A stretch of DNA of 64,000 nt from Berkiella sp963803015. Lineage in GTDB: Bacteria; Pseudomonadota; Gammaproteobacteria; Berkiellales; Berkiellaceae. The notes below the pieces were generated by a model. The model was not told where the DNA came from, ran no database searches, and was given only the letters and a program-made list of their open reading frames with translations. Shown piece by piece: positions 61,289-64,000 of the stretch. The first letter of the stretch is position 1, and the number at the start of each line of letters is the position of its first letter. Both the position numbers and the translations under genes were made by a program. The DNA is taken from the NCBI GenBank assembly GCA_963803015.1, contig CAWDKV010000011.1:496001-560000 (forward strand). The letters run 5' to 3'.

Positions 61289-62554
61289 ATGAATATCCAA
61301 ACTCATCCTCAAGATTATTCTTTTAAATTGCGTGATTGTTTACTGGGAGCGCAAACCCTCTTTATCGCTATCGGTGCCACAGTTCTGGTTCCTTTGTTAA
61401 CAGGCATGGATCCAAATGTCGCTTTGTTCACAGCCGGTATAGGCACTCTGATATTTCAATTGATTACAAAAGGGCAAATTCCCGTATTTTTAGGTTCATC
61501 TTTTGTGTTTGTTCCTGCAACCATTTTTGGGATCCAAACCTGGGGATTACCTGGCACCTTATTTGGTCTGGCTGCTTGTGGTGTAGTCTATTATTTTATG
61601 GGCGCCTTAGTTTATGTGCGCGGCCAAGATTTTGTGAATAGAATATTTCCCCCTCTCATTACTGGCCCCATCATTATGAATATTGGTCTGGTCTTAGCGC
61701 CCACGGCTATTAATATGGCATTAGGGAAATCGGGTGACGGTTCAGTCGTATTAGTCAACGAGAAAACAGCGTTAATTGTCGCTTCTATTGCACTCGGTGC
61801 CACCATTGTGACACGACTCTTTGGTAAAGGAAGGTTAAAACTCGTTCCTATATTAGTCGGCATAGTCTTTGGTTATATCTCTAGCCTTTGGTTAGGCATT
61901 ATCGATTTAACCGCGGTCTCGCAAGCGCAATGGTTTCAATTGCCTCACCTTACTTTTCCTGAAGTCAATTGGGAAGCCGCTCTTATTATGATACCGCTTG
62001 CCGCAGTATCCTCTATTGAACATATTGGTGACATTATGGCTATAGGTGGCATCACGCGCCGTAACTATGTACGTTATCCCGGCCTGCATCGCAGTTTAAT
62101 TGGTGATGGCGTTGCTACCATGGTTGCATCCAGCTTAGGTGGACCACCTAGCATTACTTATGCTGAAGTCACTGCAGGTGTAGCGATTACAAAAACGTAT
62201 AATCCTGGCATCATGACTTGGGCAAGCCTAGTCGCTATCAGCTTAGCCTTTATTGGTAAAGTAGGCGCTTTCTTTCAAACGATTCCTGTCCCTGTCATGG
62301 GTGGGATCTTGATCCTGCTATTTGGTGCTATCACCGTCACAGGATTGCACTTACTTATCGAGTCCAAACAAGATCTCATGACTCCTCGAAACATGACAAT
62401 TGTAGGTATCATTTTAGTTATCTCTGTAGGCGGCTTATCATTAGGATCCGGAAATTTTGCAATAAGTGGTATAGGTTTAGGCGGCTTGGTAGGGGTTTTA
62501 CTCAACATTATTTTACCCTATCCTCCCTCTAAGAAAACAACGGTGGTTGCTTAA
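61289..62554 (+). CDS. NCS2 family uracil/xanthine permease (UraA-like)
   Basis: 421 residues with about 14 hydrophobic segments. TLFIAIGATVLVPLLTGMDP is the first segment, VFLGSSFVFVPATI the family substrate loop, and AAVSSIEHIGDIMAIG (residues about 232-247) carries the conserved Glu. SITYAEVTAGVAITK is the second Glu motif. The last hydrophobic stretch and length agree with UraA. It imports uracil or xanthine with protons. TerC follows 6 bases on, in the same direction. Confidence 0.92.
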   Translation: MNIQTHPQDYSFKLRDCLLGAQTLFIAIGATVLVPLLTGMDPNVALFTAGIGTLIFQLITKGQIPVFLGSSFVFVPATIFGIQTWGLPGTLFGLAACGVVYYFMGALVYVRGQDFVNRIFPPLITGPIIMNIGLVLAPTAINMALGKSGDGSVVLVNEKTALIVASIALGATIVTRLFGKGRLKLVPILVGIVFGYISSLWLGIIDLTAVSQAQWFQLPHLTFPEVNWEAALIMIPLAAVSSIEHIGDIMAIGGITRRNYVRYPGLHRSLIGDGVATMVASSLGGPPSITYAEVTAGVAITKTYNPGIMTWASLVAISLAFIGKVGAFFQTIPVPVMGGILILLFGAITVTGLHLLIESKQDLMTPRNMTIVGIILVISVGGLSLGSGNFAISGIGLGGLVGVLLNIILPYPPSKKTTVVA

Positions 62555-62560
62555 TAACCT

Positions 62561-63292
62561 ATGACTTACGAGTGGATTGTTGATCCTCAAGCCTGGATAG
62601 CTTTAGTTACGTTAACAGTACTAGAAATAGTACTTGGCATAGATAATATTATTTTTCTCACCATATTAGTGGGGAAATTGCCCAAAAAGGAACAACCCCT
62701 TGCACGTATGCTAGGGCTTTCCTTTGCAATGGCAACGAGGATTGCTCTCTTGCTCTCTTTAGTTTGGATAATGCATCTCACTAAACCGCTCTTTACACTC
62801 TTTGATACTCCCTTTTCAGGAAGAGATATTATTCTTATCCTAGGTGGTCTTTTTCTCATAGCCAAAAGTACCCATGAAATACATACAAGCTTCGAAGAAC
62901 ACGAACCCTCTTCGCTAGCGCCCTCTTCTAAAAAAACCAGCTTTATTAGCATTGTTTTACAAATTGGCATTATAGATATCGTCTTTTCCCTCGATTCTGT
63001 TATCACGGCGGTTGGCTTAGTAGATAAAGTTTTAATTATGGTGATAGCTATTATTCTTGCCATCTTAGTCATGATGTTTGCTGCCAAAAAGATTGGGGAG
63101 ATTGTCGATAATCATCCCACTATTAAAATGCTTGCTTTAAGCTTTTTGATATTAGTCGGATTTACTTTATTGGGCGAAGGAATGGGATTACATATTCCCA
63201 AAGGCTATCTCTATTTTGCGATGGCATATTCTGCACTGGTTGAGATGCTTAATCTAAAACTTCGTGCAAAACAAAAAAATCCATCTCACTAA
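62561..63292 (+). CDS. TerC family integral membrane protein
   Basis: 243 residues with seven or more membrane segments. LTVLEIVLGIDNIIFLTILV carries the Asp/Asn pair of TerC, and QIGIIDIVFSLDSVITAVGL is the second, matching motif. Family members take part in Mn2+ homeostasis or metal loading of secreted proteins, and some in tellurite resistance. It may be co-transcribed with the uracil permease. Its stop overlaps the convergent TPR gene by 4 bases. Confidence 0.9.
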   Translation: MTYEWIVDPQAWIALVTLTVLEIVLGIDNIIFLTILVGKLPKKEQPLARMLGLSFAMATRIALLLSLVWIMHLTKPLFTLFDTPFSGRDIILILGGLFLIAKSTHEIHTSFEEHEPSSLAPSSKKTSFISIVLQIGIIDIVFSLDSVITAVGLVDKVLIMVIAIILAILVMMFAAKKIGEIVDNHPTIKMLALSFLILVGFTLLGEGMGLHIPKGYLYFAMAYSALVEMLNLKLRAKQKNPSH

Positions 63293-64000
63293 GGTTTTAG
63301 TGAAAAAGTAAAGTAAATAATAGCGCTTAAAACAGCAACCACAAACGTCCCCTTTAAAAGAGGCATTATCATAGCTATATAGGGTTTGCCTGATAGTTTT
63401 AATACTTTTCGTTTCGCAAAAAGGTTATTTTTATCTAATGCTACCGATTTTTGATAATGAGAAAGAGCATTACCAAAATTCTTCTTTTTCTCATAAATAA
63501 TAGCCATATTATTATGAGTCGCAGCGGTATCACCAAAAACTGCCAGCGATTTTTGGTACTGACTAAGTGCTTCATCTTCTTTCATTTGTGTTTGATAAAA
63601 AAGCCCCAGCAATAAATAGATATCTGGCCCAAAATTAATATGATAAATATTGTTTTGTACTTTTATTAAATCTTGAGGAATATCTGAAGATAACTGTTTT
63701 TCTGCGGTTGGCATTAATTCCAGAACTCTCTCATGAATCGCGCCATAAGCATTTGGATCCCATTTGCTTAAGCGTAAAAAAGAAAAAAGCGCTTTTAAGG
63801 CAAAGCGATATCCATTCGTTAAGAATTCATCATAAATATAGCAATATTCATCAGGCCCAAGCGATTCTAGTTCCGCAAAGGCTAATCTCGTTCTTGGCAG
63901 ATCAGCAAAGAAAAACCCCTCAGCAAACAAATTAACTTTAAAATGATTTGAATTTTTTGACGGATAATAATCGCCGCCATTCTTTTTCAAATAAGATCCC
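63289..64000 (-). CDS. TPR-repeat protein with a C-terminal membrane segment (5' partial)
   Basis: The frame is open to the window edge, so the start is not visible; a TTG at 63990 is unlikely to be the start. Two TPRs are visible: IYLLLGLFYQTQMKEDEALS and NNMAIIYEKKKNFGNALSHY, each with its partner helix. The last 30 residues hold one membrane segment (LLKGTFVVAVLSAIIYFTF). The topology suggests an anchored scaffold; partners are unknown. Confidence 0.8.
   Translation of the reverse strand, partial: GSYLKKNGGDYYPSKNSNHFKVNLFAEGFFFADLPRTRLAFAELESLGPDEYCYIYDEFLTNGYRFALKALFSFLRLSKWDPNAYGAIHERVLELMPTAEKQLSSDIPQDLIKVQNNIYHINFGPDIYLLLGLFYQTQMKEDEALSQYQKSLAVFGDTAATHNNMAIIYEKKKNFGNALSHYQKSVALDKNNLFAKRKVLKLSGKPYIAMIMPLLKGTFVVAVLSAIIYFTFSLKP

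Noticed and set aside
62587..63087. A 166-residue minus-strand frame inside terC
   Set aside because: Antisense of a membrane protein gene with clear family motifs on the plus strand.

Overview
The window is AT-rich bacterial chromosome. Gene content points to a gammaproteobacterium related to Legionellales (Coxiella, Legionella or Berkiella type) living inside or with eukaryotic cells. Supporting signs are Pht-like MFS and RND/MATE transporters, rimK, endA and YfiR-type housekeeping genes, and many proteins with eukaryote-like or effector-like domains: a double patatin phospholipase, an OTU-like protease, an ankyrin protein, a DOT1-like methyltransferase and a cyclin-box protein. No rRNA, tRNA, CRISPR array, prophage or insertion sequence was seen. 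The taxonomic call is inference from gene content; nothing in the window settles the genus.

Layout. 0-12 kb: the 3' end of a GH94 glucan phosphorylase/cyclic-glucan synthase gene faces a tight minus-strand sugar-phosphate operon (pgm, gnd, tkt, tal, pgi, zwf, pgl, HAD phosphatase). The operon holds the oxidative and most of the non-oxidative pentose phosphate pathway, with several 4-8 base stop/start overlaps. 12-19 kb: SDR, a double ABC permease plus ATPase without a binding protein, a cupin-like protein, a DUF2975/HTH pair, an aldo/keto reductase and an acetyltransferase. 19-27 kb: accessory genes, namely a protein with an internal duplication around a coiled coil, a 618-residue orphan, an alpha-toroid protein, an aldehyde dehydrogenase, a 54-residue peptide with a double-glycine leader, and a protein carrying what looks like a eukaryotic cyclin box. 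27-35 kb: MATE and RND efflux genes, then an MFS transporter preceded by what reads as a complete transcription attenuator. 35-43 kb: an orphan coiled-coil protein, a tiny lipoprotein, a 1859-residue protein with two patatin domains (the second lacks its catalytic Asp) and a rhomboid protease. 43-49 kb: YfiR, RimK, EndA, a sugar dehydrogenase/aminotransferase pair, a PP2C phosphatase and a degenerate histidine phosphatase. 49-60 kb: a block of orphan or effector-like proteins. 60-64 kb: site-2 protease, NCS2 uracil permease, TerC and a TPR protein cut by the window edge.

How it fits together: the sugar-phosphate operon supplies NADPH and pentoses from glucose-1-phosphate or glucose-6-phosphate. 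The transporters suggest nutrient uptake and drug export. The scattered large orphan proteins look like a repertoire for acting on host lipids, ubiquitin, chromatin or the cell cycle. No secretion machinery lies in the window, so export of these proteins is unproven. Most notable observations: the cyclin-box protein (25667-26746), the attenuator before the MFS gene (33178-33469), a C-terminal module shared by the patatin protein and the 51789-52427 protein, and the His-Asp-Gln-Cys series in the ankyrin protein.
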